This document shows, one piece after another, positions 8,064-18,372 of a stretch of DNA of 64,000 nt. Made by a program: the position numbers and the translations under genes. The notes under the pieces are model-generated. The model saw only the letters and a list, made by a program, of their open reading frames with translations, was not told the origin of the DNA and did not search any database. The stretch's first letter is position 1; each line of letters opens with the position of its first letter. Source of the stretch: an uncultured Acidovorax sp. (GTDB taxonomy: Bacteria > Pseudomonadota > Gammaproteobacteria > Burkholderiales > Burkholderiaceae_C); contig CAJYHL010000021.1 in NCBI GenBank assembly GCA_913774625.1, positions 1 through 64,000 on the forward strand. Direction: 5' to 3'.

Positions 8064-9878
8064 ATGGATTATTATGAGTCGATGATGCAATCACGTCGCT
8101 CCAGGGCCATTGCGCTGGCCTGCCTTCTGGCCTCGGGTTCCGCCATGGCGGCCACGCAGCAGCCCAAACCCTCGCCGACGGCGCCGTCGCCGGCGCCGTT
8201 GGCGAAGCCCTCCGCGGCCCAGGCTGCCGATCCCTCCGGCGACAAGGCCGCCTCGCTGAACGCCGAGCTGTTCTACGAGATCCTGCTCAGCGAGATGACT
8301 GCCAGCAGCGGCGACCCGGGCACGGCCTATGCGCTGATGCTGGAAGCCGCCCGCCAGAGCGGCGACGAGCAGCTCTACCGCCGCGCCACCGAGATCGCAC
8401 TGCAGGCGCGCTCGGGCCAGTCGGCGCTGATCGCCGCCCAGGCCTGGAAGGAAGCGCTGCCGCAATCGCGCGACGCCAACCGCTACCTGCTGCAGATCCT
8501 CATCGCCCTCAACCGCATCGACGAGACGCCCGACCTGCTGCAGCAGGAGCTGGCAGCCTCCACGCCGCGCGCGCGCATGGCCACCATCCAGGCCCTGCCC
8601 CAGCTGTACGGCCGCGCCTCCGACAAGGCGCAGGCGACGGCGGTGGTCGAAAAAGCGCTGGCCAACGAATTCAACAACCCGGCCGTGGCTCCCACCGCCT
8701 GGGTCACCGTGGGCCGCATGCGGCTGGCCTCGGGCGACAAGCCGGGCGCCCTCGAAGCCGCGCAGCGCGCCAGCCAGCTGGAGCCCACCAACGACGGCGC
8801 GGCGCTGCTGGCCCTGCTGCTGATGGAATCCGGGGTCAAGGACGCAGAGGCATTGCTCAAGCCCTATCTGGCAGGCAAGCCGCTGCCGGAGATCCGCATG
8901 ACCTATGCCCGGGCCCTGCTAGAAGCGCAACGGTTCAACGAAGCGCAGGCGCAGCTGGAGGCCGTCACCCGCGAACGCCCCGACATGGCCGAGGCCTGGC
9001 TGGTGGACGCCTCGCTGAACCTGCAGGCCAACCGGCTGCCCCAGGCCGAGGCGTCGCTGCAGAAGTTCCTGGCCCTGCTGGAGCCGCTGCCCCCCAGCGA
9101 AACCCGCGCCAATGCGCAGACCCAGGCCTATCTGCTGCTCTCGCAGGTCGCGGAAAAGCGCGGAGACACCGCGCAGGCCGAAGCCTGGCTGGCCCGCATC
9201 GACAATCCCGCCGCCCTCATCAGTGCGCAGAGCCGCCGCGCCGGCCTGCTGGCACGCCAGGGCAAGGTGGCCGAGGCCCGCGCCATCCTGCGCGCCCTGC
9301 CAGCCAGGACGGCGGACGAGGAAAAACAGAAGCTGCTGGCCGAAGTGCAGCTGCTGCGCGATGTGCAGCAGTTCGACGCCGCCTACGACGTGCAGAGCCA
9401 GGCCGTGGCCCGCTATCCCGACGACATCGACCTGGCCTACGAACAGGCCATGCTGGCCGAACGCCTGGGCAAGCTCGACCTGATGGAAAAGCAGCTGCGC
9501 GCCATCATCGCCCGCAAGCCCGACTACCAGCATGCCTACAACGCGCTGGGCTATTCCTTCGCCGAACGCGGCGTTCGGCTGCCGGAAGCCAAGGAACTGA
9601 TCGCCAAGGCGCTGCAGCTGGCGCCCGGCGACCCCTTCATCACCGACAGCCTGGGCTGGGTGGAATTCAAGCTCGGCAACCGCGAGGAGGCTGCGCGCCT
9701 TTTGCAGGACGCCTTCAAGGCCCAGCCCGACGCGGAAATCGGCGCCCACCTGGGCGAAGTGCTCTGGAGCCTGGGCCAGCAGGAGCAGGCCAGGGCCGTG
9801 TGGCGCCAGGGCCAGAGGCTCAATCCCGACAACGGCACGCTCAAGGACACGCTCAAGCGCCTGGGAGCCGGCCTGTGA
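8064..9878 (+). CDS. Exported tetratricopeptide-repeat protein
   Basis: About 604 residues. After a short start comes a Sec signal peptide ([19 protein letters not shown], cleavage probably at AMA-A), then a Pro/Ala-rich linker and many TPR-like helical pairs (e.g. [46 protein letters not shown]). It is probably periplasmic or outer-membrane associated and acts as a protein-interaction scaffold. No enzymatic motif is seen. In Burkholderiales this gene typically precedes lolB, and here its stop overlaps the lolB GTG as GTGA, hinting at a role around lipoprotein sorting. Starts at 8064, 8082 or 8085 are all possible, and the signal peptide argues mildly for 8082. An AT-rich TATTAT (8070-8075) lies between 8064 and 8082. 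Confidence 0.82.
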   Translation: MDYYESMMQSRRSRAIALACLLASGSAMAATQQPKPSPTAPSPAPLAKPSAAQAADPSGDKAASLNAELFYEILLSEMTASSGDPGTAYALMLEAARQSGDEQLYRRATEIALQARSGQSALIAAQAWKEALPQSRDANRYLLQILIALNRIDETPDLLQQELAASTPRARMATIQALPQLYGRASDKAQATAVVEKALANEFNNPAVAPTAWVTVGRMRLASGDKPGALEAAQRASQLEPTNDGAALLALLLMESGVKDAEALLKPYLAGKPLPEIRMTYARALLEAQRFNEAQAQLEAVTRERPDMAEAWLVDASLNLQANRLPQAEASLQKFLALLEPLPPSETRANAQTQAYLLLSQVAEKRGDTAQAEAWLARIDNPAALISAQSRRAGLLARQGKVAEARAILRALPARTADEEKQKLLAEVQLLRDVQQFDAAYDVQSQAVARYPDDIDLAYEQAMLAERLGKLDLMEKQLRAIIARKPDYQHAYNALGYSFAERGVRLPEAKELIAKALQLAPGDPFITDSLGWVEFKLGNREEAARLLQDAFKAQPDAEIGAHLGEVLWSLGQQEQARAVWRQGQRLNPDNGTLKDTLKRLGAGL

Positions 9879-10402
9879 ACCTCTGCACGCCTGCCGCCGG
9901 CGCCGGACAGCGCCGGCGCGGCCTGGTCGCGTCGCTGGCGTTGTGCGGCCTGCTGGCCGCCTGCGCCCAGCCCCCGGCACCCAGGCCCAGCGCCGATCCG
10001 GCGAACGGGGCCTGGAGCGGCCGGCTGTCGCTGCTGGTCGACGACGCCTCCGCGCAGTCCTTCAACGCCGGCTTCGAACTGACGGGCCGGCCCGAACAAG
10101 GCCAGCTCACCCTCCTCAATCCGCTGGGCAACGTCATGGCCCGGCTCGAATGGTCGCCCGGCCGTGCCGTGCTGATGGACGGGCAGAAGCAGACGGCATC
10201 CGATTCGCTCGACCAACTCGTCCAGAGGCTGACCGGCAGCGCTCTGCCCGTGTCGGCGCTTTTCAGCTGGCTGCGCGGCGACGCCGTGCAGGCCCCCGGC
10301 TGGCAGGCCGATCTGAGCGCGCTGCAGGAGCACGGGCGGCTGGTGGCCAAGCGTTTCTCGCCCACGCCCGAAGCCACGCTGCGCATCGTGCTGAGCCGCT
10401 GA
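9875..10402 (+). CDS. lolB: Outer-membrane lipoprotein insertion protein LolB
   Basis: The outer-membrane receptor that takes lipoproteins from LolA and inserts them. It is 175 residues from a GTG start that overlaps the upstream stop (GTGA). The N-terminus has a lipoprotein signal with lipobox LLAAC (Cys30), as required for LolB. The mature part GAWSGRLSLLVDD... and the region ending LSALQEHGRLVAKRF fit the LolB fold, though LolB sequences diverge strongly. Position between the TPR gene and ispE supports the call, since lolB-ispE-prs is a standard order in proteobacteria. Confidence 0.88.
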   Translation: MNLCTPAAGAGQRRRGLVASLALCGLLAACAQPPAPRPSADPANGAWSGRLSLLVDDASAQSFNAGFELTGRPEQGQLTLLNPLGNVMARLEWSPGRAVLMDGQKQTASDSLDQLVQRLTGSALPVSALFSWLRGDAVQAPGWQADLSALQEHGRLVAKRFSPTPEATLRIVLSR

Positions 10403-10419
10403 AGGGGGCCAGCCCGACG

Positions 10420-11271
10420 ATGCGCTCGCTCTACGACGTCCCGGCTCCGGCCAAGCTCAACCTCTTCCTGCACATCACCGGCCGGCGGGCCGACGGCTAC
10501 CACCTGCTGCAGTCGGTCTTCATGCTGATCGACTGGAGCGACACCCTGCACTTCGATCTGCGCACGGACGGCGCCCTCACCCGCGAAGACCTGACAGCAG
10601 CCCTGCCGCCCGACGACCTCACGCTGCGCGCCGCGCGCGCCCTCCAGGAGGCGACCGGCTGCCCGCTGGGCGCCCACATCGGCGTTCACAAGCGCGTGCC
10701 CGCCCAGGCCGGCATGGGCGGCGGCTCGTCAGACGCCGCCACCGCCCTGCTCGCGCTCAACCGGCTGTGGAAGCTGAACCTGCCGCGCCACCGGCTGGAA
10801 GCCATCGGCTTGCGGCTCGGCGCCGACGTTCCGTTTTTTTTACGCGGCAGGAACGCCTGGGTCGAGGGAATTGGTGACATAATCCGGCCTCTCGAATTGA
10901 TGCACGCACTGCCGCGAAGCTCCTTCGCAGTGGTCAAGCCAGAAGCCGGGTTGGATACGAAATCGATTTTTTCAAGTCCTTTTCTTCAACGCGATTCTGC
11001 ATGTGCTACAATCTCAGGCTTTGCTGCAGCACACTACCAATTTGGTAGAAACGACTTGCAGCCAGTCGCTCAGGCGCTGTGCCCCGATGTAGAAAAAGCC
11101 CTTCAGTGGCTGAATTCGAAAGGGTTGCAGGCTAGAATGACGGGCTCTGGAAGTGCAGTGTTCGCAGCGATGCAGCATGCGGTCGATTTGCAGGATGCGC
11201 CCAGCACCTGGCAAGTCAGAGCATGTAAAAATCTGGCCATGCACCCCCTGAAAGGGTGGGCGTCAGATTGA
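10420..11271 (+). CDS. ispE: 4-diphosphocytidyl-2-C-methyl-D-erythritol kinase IspE
   Basis: A GHMP-family kinase of the MEP isoprenoid pathway, 283 residues. The N-terminal PAPAKLNLFLHITGRRADGYH carries the conserved Lys and substrate loop. The ATP loop PAQAGMGGGSSDAA is at 94-107, and motif 3 TGSGSAVFA is near the C-terminus. The ATG at 10420 is 17 bp after lolB. The 3' part (from about 10,880 to the end) is markedly AT-richer than the 5' part, with codons unusual for this genome (AAA, TCA, TTT runs), yet it stays open and keeps the family motif. tRNA-Gln and prs follow. Confidence 0.94.
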   Translation: MRSLYDVPAPAKLNLFLHITGRRADGYHLLQSVFMLIDWSDTLHFDLRTDGALTREDLTAALPPDDLTLRAARALQEATGCPLGAHIGVHKRVPAQAGMGGGSSDAATALLALNRLWKLNLPRHRLEAIGLRLGADVPFFLRGRNAWVEGIGDIIRPLELMHALPRSSFAVVKPEAGLDTKSIFSSPFLQRDSACATISGFAAAHYQFGRNDLQPVAQALCPDVEKALQWLNSKGLQARMTGSGSAVFAAMQHAVDLQDAPSTWQVRACKNLAMHPLKGWASD

Positions 11272-11308
11272 AAGTTTCGGTTGGTTGCCCTCGGCAATCG
11301 ACCCGTGT

Positions 11309-11385
11309 AGGGGAGTCGCCAAGTTGGTTAAGGCACCGGATTTTGATTCCGGCATGCGAAGGTTCGAATCCTTCTTCCCCTGCCA
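11309..11385 (+). tRNA. tRNA-Gln (anticodon TTG)
   Basis: A 77-nt cloverleaf including encoded CCA. The acceptor strand AGGGGAG pairs with TTCCCCT, with a G discriminator and CCA at 11383-11385. The anticodon stem CCGGA/TCCGG encloses TTTTGAT, giving anticodon TTG. The T arm is AAGG-TTCGAAT-CCTT. The D arm GCC...GGC matches bacterial tRNA-Gln, including the unusual C at position 9. It lies between ispE and prs, the usual place in proteobacteria. Confidence 0.97.
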
Positions 11386-11432
11386 AATTCTTTTCGCACA
11401 CGGAATTTTTCCTCTAGCCAGCTGGGTCGCTC

Positions 11433-12392
11433 ATGCAAGCCAATCATCCTGATTTCATGGTTTTCACGGGCAACGCCAACCCGGGCATGGCTGCCGAGAT
11501 CGCCCAGAACCTGGGCACCACGCTGGGCTCCGTCGATGTGGGCCGCTTCTCGGATGGCGAAGTCACCGTCGAGATCAAGCAGAACGTCCGCGCGCGGGAC
11601 GTGTTCGTCGTGCAGTCCACCTGCGCTCCGACCAACGAAAACCTGATGGAACTGCTGATCATGGTCGATGCGCTCAAGCGCGCCTCGGCCGAACGCATCA
11701 GCGCCGTCATCCCCTACTTCGGCTACGCCCGCCAGGACCGCCGCCCGCGCTCCAGCCGTGTGCCGATCTCCGCCAAGGTGGTGGCCAACATGCTGCAGGC
11801 CGTGGGCGTGGCCCGCGTGCTGACCATGGACCTGCATGCCGACCAGATCCAGGGCTTCTTCGACATCCCGGTGGACAACATCTACGCCTCGCCCGTCCTG
11901 CTGGGCGACCTGCGCCAGAAGCAGTACGACGACCTGATCGTCGTCTCCCCCGACGTCGGCGGCGTGGTGCGTGCGCGTGCGCTGGCCAAGCAGCTGGGCT
12001 GCGACCTGGCCATCATCGACAAGCGCCGCCCCAAGGCCAACGTGTCCGAAGTGATGCACGTGATCGGCGAGATCGAAGGCCGCAACTGCGTGATCATGGA
12101 CGACATGATCGACACCGCCGGCACGCTGGTGAAGGCCGCCGAAGTGCTCAAGGAGCGCGGCGCCAAGAAGGTGTACGCCTACTGCACGCACCCCATTTTC
12201 TCGGGTCCCGCCATCGAGCGCATCGCCAAGGGCAGCGCGCTCGACGAAGTGGTCGTGACCAACACCATTCCCCTGAGCGACAACGCCAAGGAATGCACCA
12301 AGATTCGCCAGCTCTCCGTGGCACCGCTGATCGCCGAGACGATCCAGCGCATCGCCAAGGGAGAGTCGGTGATGAGTCTGTTCTCGGACTGA
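11433..12392 (+). CDS. prs: Ribose-phosphate pyrophosphokinase
   Basis: Makes PRPP from ribose-5-phosphate and ATP for nucleotide, His and Trp synthesis. The 319-residue length matches class I Prs. The sequence shows [15 protein letters not shown] at the N-terminus, the ATP-loop region [15 protein letters not shown], the metal-binding [18 protein letters not shown], and the PRPP-binding loop DDMIDTAGT near residues 221-229. The ATG at 11433 lies 48 bp after the tRNA. rplY follows after a hairpin-rich 169-bp gap. Confidence 0.97.
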   Translation: MQANHPDFMVFTGNANPGMAAEIAQNLGTTLGSVDVGRFSDGEVTVEIKQNVRARDVFVVQSTCAPTNENLMELLIMVDALKRASAERISAVIPYFGYARQDRRPRSSRVPISAKVVANMLQAVGVARVLTMDLHADQIQGFFDIPVDNIYASPVLLGDLRQKQYDDLIVVSPDVGGVVRARALAKQLGCDLAIIDKRRPKANVSEVMHVIGEIEGRNCVIMDDMIDTAGTLVKAAEVLKERGAKKVYAYCTHPIFSGPAIERIAKGSALDEVVVTNTIPLSDNAKECTKIRQLSVAPLIAETIQRIAKGESVMSLFSD

Positions 12393-12413
12393 GAAGTCTC
12401 CTCTGATGCACGG

Positions 12414-12466
12414 CCACCCTCCCAGGGTGGTCCGCACAAGCCAGGCCTCCTTCGGGAGGCTTGTGC
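12414..12466 (+). other. Two consecutive hairpins between prs and rplY
   Basis: CCACCCT-ccc-AGGGTGG (12414-12430) forms a perfect 7-bp stem. It is followed by GCACAAGCC...GGCTTGTGC (from about 12433 to 12466), inside which GCCTCC-TTCG-GGAGGC forms a stable tetraloop stem. There is no clean T-run after the second stem. It may be a weak terminator for prs or a leader structure for rplY; the sequence cannot separate these. Confidence 0.5.
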
Positions 12467-12561
12467 GTTCGGGAACGCAGCAGGCCGTGACGCCACGAAG
12501 GCGCCGCGGTCTTTTTCAACAGGGCCAGGCTGGTCGCGGCCGGCCCCATCAGGAGTCAACT

Positions 12562-13197
12562 ATGAACTTCGTCGCTTTTGAGCGCGCAAAGCAAGGTACG
12601 GGTGCGAGCCGCCGTCTGCGCAACACGGGCCGCACGCCCGGCATCGTCTATGGCGGTTCTGCCGAACCCCAACTGATCGAGATCGATCACAACGCCCTGT
12701 GGCACGCCCTGAAGAAAGAAGCCTTCCACTCCAGCGTGCTGGACATGGAAGTGGCCGGCGCCACCAGCAAGGTGCTGCTGCGCGACGTGCAATACCACCC
12801 CTACAAGCAGATGGTCCTGCACATCGACTTCCAGCGCGTCGATGCCAAGACCCGCCTGCACGTGAAGGTGCCCCTGCATTACAGCGGTGCCGAAGAATCC
12901 GACGCCGTGAAGGTGGACAAGTGCCTGGTCAACCCCGTCGTGAACGAACTCGACGTGACCTGCATGCCTTCCGAACTGCCCGAGTTCATCGCCGTGGACC
13001 TGAGCACGCTGAAGAAGGGCGCATCGCTGCACCTGAAGGACATCAAGCTGCCCCGCGGCCTGCGTCCCGTGATCCGCGGCGGCCAGAACAACCCCGTTCT
13101 GGTGTCCGTGACCAACCCCGTGGTGGAAGAAGAAGCACCGGCAGCCGATGCAGCCCCCGCTCCCGAAGCCGCCAAGGGCAAGGGCAAGAAGAAGTAA
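12562..13197 (+). CDS. rplY: 50S ribosomal protein L25, Ctc (long) form
   Basis: Binds 5S rRNA in the large subunit. The 211-residue protein is the long form, with an N-terminal L25 domain ([32 protein letters not shown]) and a C-terminal TL5/Ctc domain. It ends in an Ala/Pro/Lys tail ([10 protein letters not shown]) typical of Burkholderiales L25. The start at 12562 has AGGAG eight bases upstream. A strong terminator follows at 13283-13310. Confidence 0.96.
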   Translation: MNFVAFERAKQGTGASRRLRNTGRTPGIVYGGSAEPQLIEIDHNALWHALKKEAFHSSVLDMEVAGATSKVLLRDVQYHPYKQMVLHIDFQRVDAKTRLHVKVPLHYSGAEESDAVKVDKCLVNPVVNELDVTCMPSELPEFIAVDLSTLKKGASLHLKDIKLPRGLRPVIRGGQNNPVLVSVTNPVVEEEAPAADAAPAPEAAKGKGKKK

Positions 13198-13282
13198 TCA
13201 GTCCATACGGCAAGGCAAGCCCGGACGGCCCTCCGTCCAGGCGCCTTCCTTCGCAGGCCGCCTTCCGGCAGGCCCGCTCCGA

Positions 13283-13310
13283 ACGGCCCACCTTCGCGTG
13301 GGCCGTTTTT
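13283..13310 (+). terminator. Rho-independent terminator after rplY
   Basis: ACGGCCCAC (13283-13291) pairs perfectly with GTGGGCCGT (13298-13306) around a CTTCGC loop, followed by TTTT. This is a textbook intrinsic terminator. It ends the rplY transcript 86 bp past its stop and 34 bp before pth, so pth needs its own promoter. Confidence 0.92.
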
Positions 13311-13343
13311 CGTTGGGATGCCGCAGGGATAATCCCGCAGATC

Positions 13344-13997
13344 ATGATCAAACTGTTTGTCGGCCTGGGCAATCCCGGCCCCGAGTACGAAGCCACCCGC
13401 CACAACGCCGGTTTCTGGTGGATCGACGCGCTGGCGCGCGAACTGAAGGCCACGCTGGTGCCCGAGCGCAGCTACCACGGCCTGGTGGCCCGCGTGAACG
13501 TGCAGGGCCAGAGCGTCTGGCTGCTGGAGCCGCAGACCTTCATGAACGTGTCCGGCAAGTCGGTCGCGGCGCTGGCGCGCTTCTTCAAGATCCAGCCCGA
13601 AGAGATCCTGGTGGCGCACGACGAGCTCGACATCGTCCCCGGCCAGGCCAAGCTCAAGCGCGGCGGCAGCCATGCGGGGCACAACGGCCTGCGCGACATC
13701 CATGCCCAGCTGGGCTCGGCCGACTACTGGCGCCTGCGCATCGGCGTGGGCCATCCGGGCGTGAAGGCCGAGGTGGTGAACTGGGTGCTCAAGAAGCCCT
13801 CGCCCGACCACCGCAACCTGATCGAGGACAGCATCGCCCATTCGCTCAAGGCCTACCCCGCCATGCTGGCGGGCGATATGGACAAGGCGACGCTGATGGT
13901 CCACACCACCAAGCCGCCCCGGCCGAAGCCACCGCGCCCGGCGGCCCCGCCCAAGCCCGAAGACGGCGCAAAGGCCGCCCCTGCAGACAGCGCCTGA
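13344..13997 (+). CDS. pth: Peptidyl-tRNA hydrolase
   Basis: Recycles tRNA from prematurely released peptidyl-tRNA. The catalytic His20 is in RHNAGFWW. Also present are the [12 protein letters not shown] segment with the substrate Asn, HDELDI with the catalytic Asp, and [13 protein letters not shown]. The enzyme core ends near residue 190. The remaining tail is Pro/Lys/Ala-rich ([19 protein letters not shown]) and looks disordered, giving 217 residues compared with about 194 in E. coli. The ATG at 13344 follows the rplY terminator. Confidence 0.96.
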   Translation: MIKLFVGLGNPGPEYEATRHNAGFWWIDALARELKATLVPERSYHGLVARVNVQGQSVWLLEPQTFMNVSGKSVAALARFFKIQPEEILVAHDELDIVPGQAKLKRGGSHAGHNGLRDIHAQLGSADYWRLRIGVGHPGVKAEVVNWVLKKPSPDHRNLIEDSIAHSLKAYPAMLAGDMDKATLMVHTTKPPRPKPPRPAAPPKPEDGAKAAPADSA

Positions 13998-14008
13998 GCA
14001 GGCGCCGC

Positions 14009-14039
14009 TTGCTACGCTTTCAATAGCTGAAGGCGCTTG
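14009..14039 (+). repeat. Partial copy of the double-hairpin dispersed repeat (copy a)
   Basis: TTGCTAC, a short loop, ATAGCT, then GGCGCTTG: the first hairpin and the left arm of the second. The right arm CAAGCGCC is missing. It lies in the 72-bp space between the convergent pth and ferredoxin genes. It belongs with the repeats at 17379, 27386, 40758, 52024 and 61058. Confidence 0.6.
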
Positions 14040-14069
14040 AACGGCGAAGACTTGACGCGAAAAGTGCGC

Positions 14070-14393
<324 letters not shown>

Positions 14394-14514
14394 TTATCCG
14401 CCCCCGCGCCATGCCCCTGATCGCGGCGCGGGCCTGGCGAACGTCTCTGCGGCTATGCTCCGCGCACCGCTGCCTTTGCCACCTCAACCCTCCACGCATC
14501 CGCCACACACCCGC

Positions 14515-15477
14515 ATGGGCCTGTTCGTTCTCAGACGCCTGCTGACCCTCGCCGCCACGCTGGCCGGCGCATCGCTCGTCGTGTTCCTGGTGCTGGAGAT
14601 CCTGCCCGGCAACGCTGCCCAGGTGCTGCTGGGCCCGGACGCGGCCCCCGAAGCGGTGGCGGCCCTGGCCACCCAGCTGGGCCTGGACCAGCCCGCAGCG
14701 CAGCGCTACCTGCACTGGGTGGCGGGCCTGCTCACGGGCGACATGGGCACCAGCTATGCCTATGGAACGCCGGTGGCGGAACTGCTCGGAGAACGGCTGG
14801 CCGTGACCGTGCCGCTGGCCGTGATGGCAATGGCCCTGGCCGCCGTGCTGGCCGTGGTGGCGGGCGTGTATGCCGCATCGCGCCACAACCGCTGGGGCGA
14901 CGTGGGCGTGATGGGCCTGGCGCAGCTGGGCATCGCGATTCCCAATTTCTGGTTCGCCATCCTGCTGATCCTGCTCTTTTCGGTGAAGCTGCAGTGGTTC
15001 TCGGCGGGCGGCTTTCCGGGCTGGACGGAAGAAGCCGGCGGCGGCGTGCTGCCGGCCCTGCAGGCGCTGCTGCTGCCCGCCGTGTCGCTGGCCGTGGTGC
15101 AGGCGGCCATCCTGGCGCGCATCACGCGCTCGGCCGTGCTGGACGTGCTGCGCGAGGACTTCGTGCGCACCGCCCGCGCCAAGGGCCTCTCGCGCCGCGC
15201 GGCGCTATGGGGCCATGTGCTGCGCAACGCGATGATTCCGGTGGTCACCGTGATGGGCCTGCAGTTCGCCAACCTGCTGGCCGGCACCATCGTGGTGGAG
15301 AACGTGTTCTACCTGCCCGGCCTGGGCCGGCTGATCTTCCAGTCCATCGCCAACCGCGACCTGATCGTGGTGCGCGACTGCGTGATGCTGCTGGCGGCCA
15401 TGGTCGTGGTCGTCAATGCGGTGGTCGATCTGCTCTACGCCGTGATCGACCCGCGCGTGAAGGCGGGCGCATCGTGA
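14515..15477 (+). CDS. Oligopeptide-type ABC transporter permease (DppB family)
   Basis: An inner-membrane permease of 320 residues and about six transmembrane helices. The first is LRRLLTLAATLAGASLVVFLVLEI, followed by the family-typical PGNAAQVLLGPDAAPEAVAAL and LGLDQPAAQRYLHWV. The EAA loop RTARAKGLSRRAALWGHVLRNAMIPV contacts the ATPase. The start MGLFVLRR at 14515 fits the DppB pattern. It is the first gene of a five-gene operon, and its stop overlaps the next start as GTGA. Confidence 0.92.
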   Translation: MGLFVLRRLLTLAATLAGASLVVFLVLEILPGNAAQVLLGPDAAPEAVAALATQLGLDQPAAQRYLHWVAGLLTGDMGTSYAYGTPVAELLGERLAVTVPLAVMAMALAAVLAVVAGVYAASRHNRWGDVGVMGLAQLGIAIPNFWFAILLILLFSVKLQWFSAGGFPGWTEEAGGGVLPALQALLLPAVSLAVVQAAILARITRSAVLDVLREDFVRTARAKGLSRRAALWGHVLRNAMIPVVTVMGLQFANLLAGTIVVENVFYLPGLGRLIFQSIANRDLIVVRDCVMLLAAMVVVVNAVVDLLYAVIDPRVKAGAS

Positions 15478-16313
15478 CCGCGAGCATGCCGAAACGGATG
15501 CTGCGCCACCCCAGTTTCGCCGTGGGCGCAGCGCTCACGGCGCTGATGGTCGCCGCCGCCCTGCTCTCGCTGGCCTGGACGCCCGCCTCCCCCTACGCCA
15601 TGGACCTGGCCGCCAAGCTGCAGCCGCCCGGCGCCGGCCACTGGCTGGGCACCGACGCCTTCGGGCGCGACGTGGCCTCGCTGCTGCTGGTGGGGGCGCG
15701 TAGCTCGCTGCTGGTGGGCTTCGCGGCGGTGGGCCTGGGCGCGGGCATAGGCGTCGCGCTGGGCCTGCTGGCGGCGGCGCGGCGCGGCTGGGTCGAGGAA
15801 GTGGTGATGCGGCTCGCCGACTTCACCTTCGCCTTTCCCGCCCTGCTCTCGGCCATCATGCTGGCGGCGGTGTTCGGCGCGGGCATGATGAACGCCATCA
15901 TCGCCATCGGCCTCTTCTACATTCCGACCTTCGCCCGGGTCACGCGGGCCTCGGCCAACGCCGTGTGGTCGCGCGACTACGTGCTGGCGGCCCGGGCCTG
16001 CGGCAAGGGCCGCTGGCGCATCACGCGCGAGCATGTGCTGCCCAACATCCTGCCGGTGCTGATCGTGCAGGCCACCATCCACTTCGCGCTGGCCATCCTG
16101 GCAGAGGCCGCCCTCTCGTACCTGGGCCTGGGCACGCAGCCGCCGCAGCCCTCCTGGGGCCGCATGCTCAGCGAGGCACAGACCCTCATGTTCCAGGCGC
16201 CGCTTTTGGCCGTGTGGCCGGGCGCGGCCATCGCGCTGGCGGTGCTGGGCCTCAACCTGCTGGGCGACGGCCTGCGCGACCTGATGGACCCGCGCCTGGC
16301 CCGCCAGCGCTGA
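15474..16313 (+). CDS. Oligopeptide-type ABC transporter permease (DppC family)
   Basis: A 279-residue inner-membrane permease from the GTG at 15474 that overlaps the previous stop; an ATG at 15486 is the alternative. DppC hallmarks are HWLGTDAFGRDVASLLLVGARSSLLVG after the first helix, and the EAA loop AARACGKGRWRITREHVLPNILPV. The end GDGLRDLMDPRLARQR is the classical DppC C-terminus. It pairs with the DppB-type gene to form the translocation channel. Confidence 0.92.
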   Translation: MTASMPKRMLRHPSFAVGAALTALMVAAALLSLAWTPASPYAMDLAAKLQPPGAGHWLGTDAFGRDVASLLLVGARSSLLVGFAAVGLGAGIGVALGLLAAARRGWVEEVVMRLADFTFAFPALLSAIMLAAVFGAGMMNAIIAIGLFYIPTFARVTRASANAVWSRDYVLAARACGKGRWRITREHVLPNILPVLIVQATIHFALAILAEAALSYLGLGTQPPQPSWGRMLSEAQTLMFQAPLLAVWPGAAIALAVLGLNLLGDGLRDLMDPRLARQR

Positions 16314-16335
16314 CCCCCTGCCGACCGACCGCCGC

Positions 16336-17366
16336 ATGACGACGAGCTCTTCCTCCACGCCCGCTCCCCTGCTCCAGGTGGATGGCCTGAGCGTGCGCCT
16401 GCCCACGGCGCGCGGCATGGCCACGGCCGTGCGGCAGTTGGGCTTCACGCTGCAGCGCGGCGAGGCGCTGGGCATCGTGGGCGAATCGGGCAGCGGCAAG
16501 TCGCTCTCGGCCCTGGCTTTGATGGGCCTGCTGCCCGAAGGCGCCGAAGTCTCGGGCAGCCTGCGCTTCGACGGCCAGGAACTGCTCGGCCTGCCCGACG
16601 CCGCCCTGTGCCGGCTGCGCGGCCACCGCATCGGCATGGTGTTCCAGGAGCCGATGACAGCGCTGAACCCGGTCCACTCCATCGGCCGCCAGGTGGCCGA
16701 GCCGCTGCGCCTGCACCTGGCCCTGGGCGCCCGCGCCGCGCGCAGCGAAGCCATCGCCCTGCTGGAGCGCGTGGGCATCACGCAGGCAGCGCAGCGCTTC
16801 GATGCCTATCCGCACCAGTTCTCGGGCGGGCAGCGCCAGCGCATCACCATCGCCATGGCGCTGGCCTGCGGGCCCGACCTGCTGATCGCCGACGAGCCCA
16901 CCACGGCGCTGGACGTGACGCTGCAGCAGCAGATCCTGGACCTCATCGCCGACCTGGTGGCCGAACGCGGCATGGCGCTGATCCTCATCTCGCACGACCT
17001 GGGCGTCATATCGCAGAACGTGGACCGCATGCTGGTGATGTACGGCGGCAGCGTGGTGGAAAGCGGCGGCACGGCCGACGTGTTCGCCCGCCCGGCCCAC
17101 CCCTACACACGCGGACTGCTCGCCGCCCGCCCGCAGCTGCCCCCCCTGGCCGGACCGCGCGCCCGGCTGGCGACCATTCCCGGCACGGTGCCCGAACTGG
17201 CCGACCTGCCGCCCGGCTGCCCCTTCGCCGGACGCTGCGCCTTCACCGTGGAGGCCTGCCACGCCGGCCTGCCCGCCGCCGAGGCGGTGCCGCCGGCCCA
17301 GGAGCACAAGGCACGCTGCATCCGCCTGGACGCGGTGGCCGCAGCGGTGGCGCAGGAGACGATGGC

Positions 17367-17370
<4 letters not shown>
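16336..17370 (+). CDS. Oligopeptide-type ABC transporter ATPase (DppD family)
   Basis: 344 residues. Walker A GESGSGKS occurs near residue 50, the Q-loop in [12 protein letters not shown], the signature [15 protein letters not shown], and Walker [13 protein letters not shown]. The C-terminal oligopeptide/dipeptide extension [21 protein letters not shown] has the Cys pattern of this subfamily. The gene overlaps the next by ATGA. It energises uptake with the DppF-type partner. The substrate cannot be read from the sequence; a peptide is most likely. Confidence 0.93.
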
Positions 17371-18299
<929 letters not shown>

Positions 18300-18372
18300 T
18301 ACAAACCTGGAGTCCGCCGGGCCGCACCGCGCCGCCCACGCCCGCCCCACACAAGAACACAGGAGATTTCCC

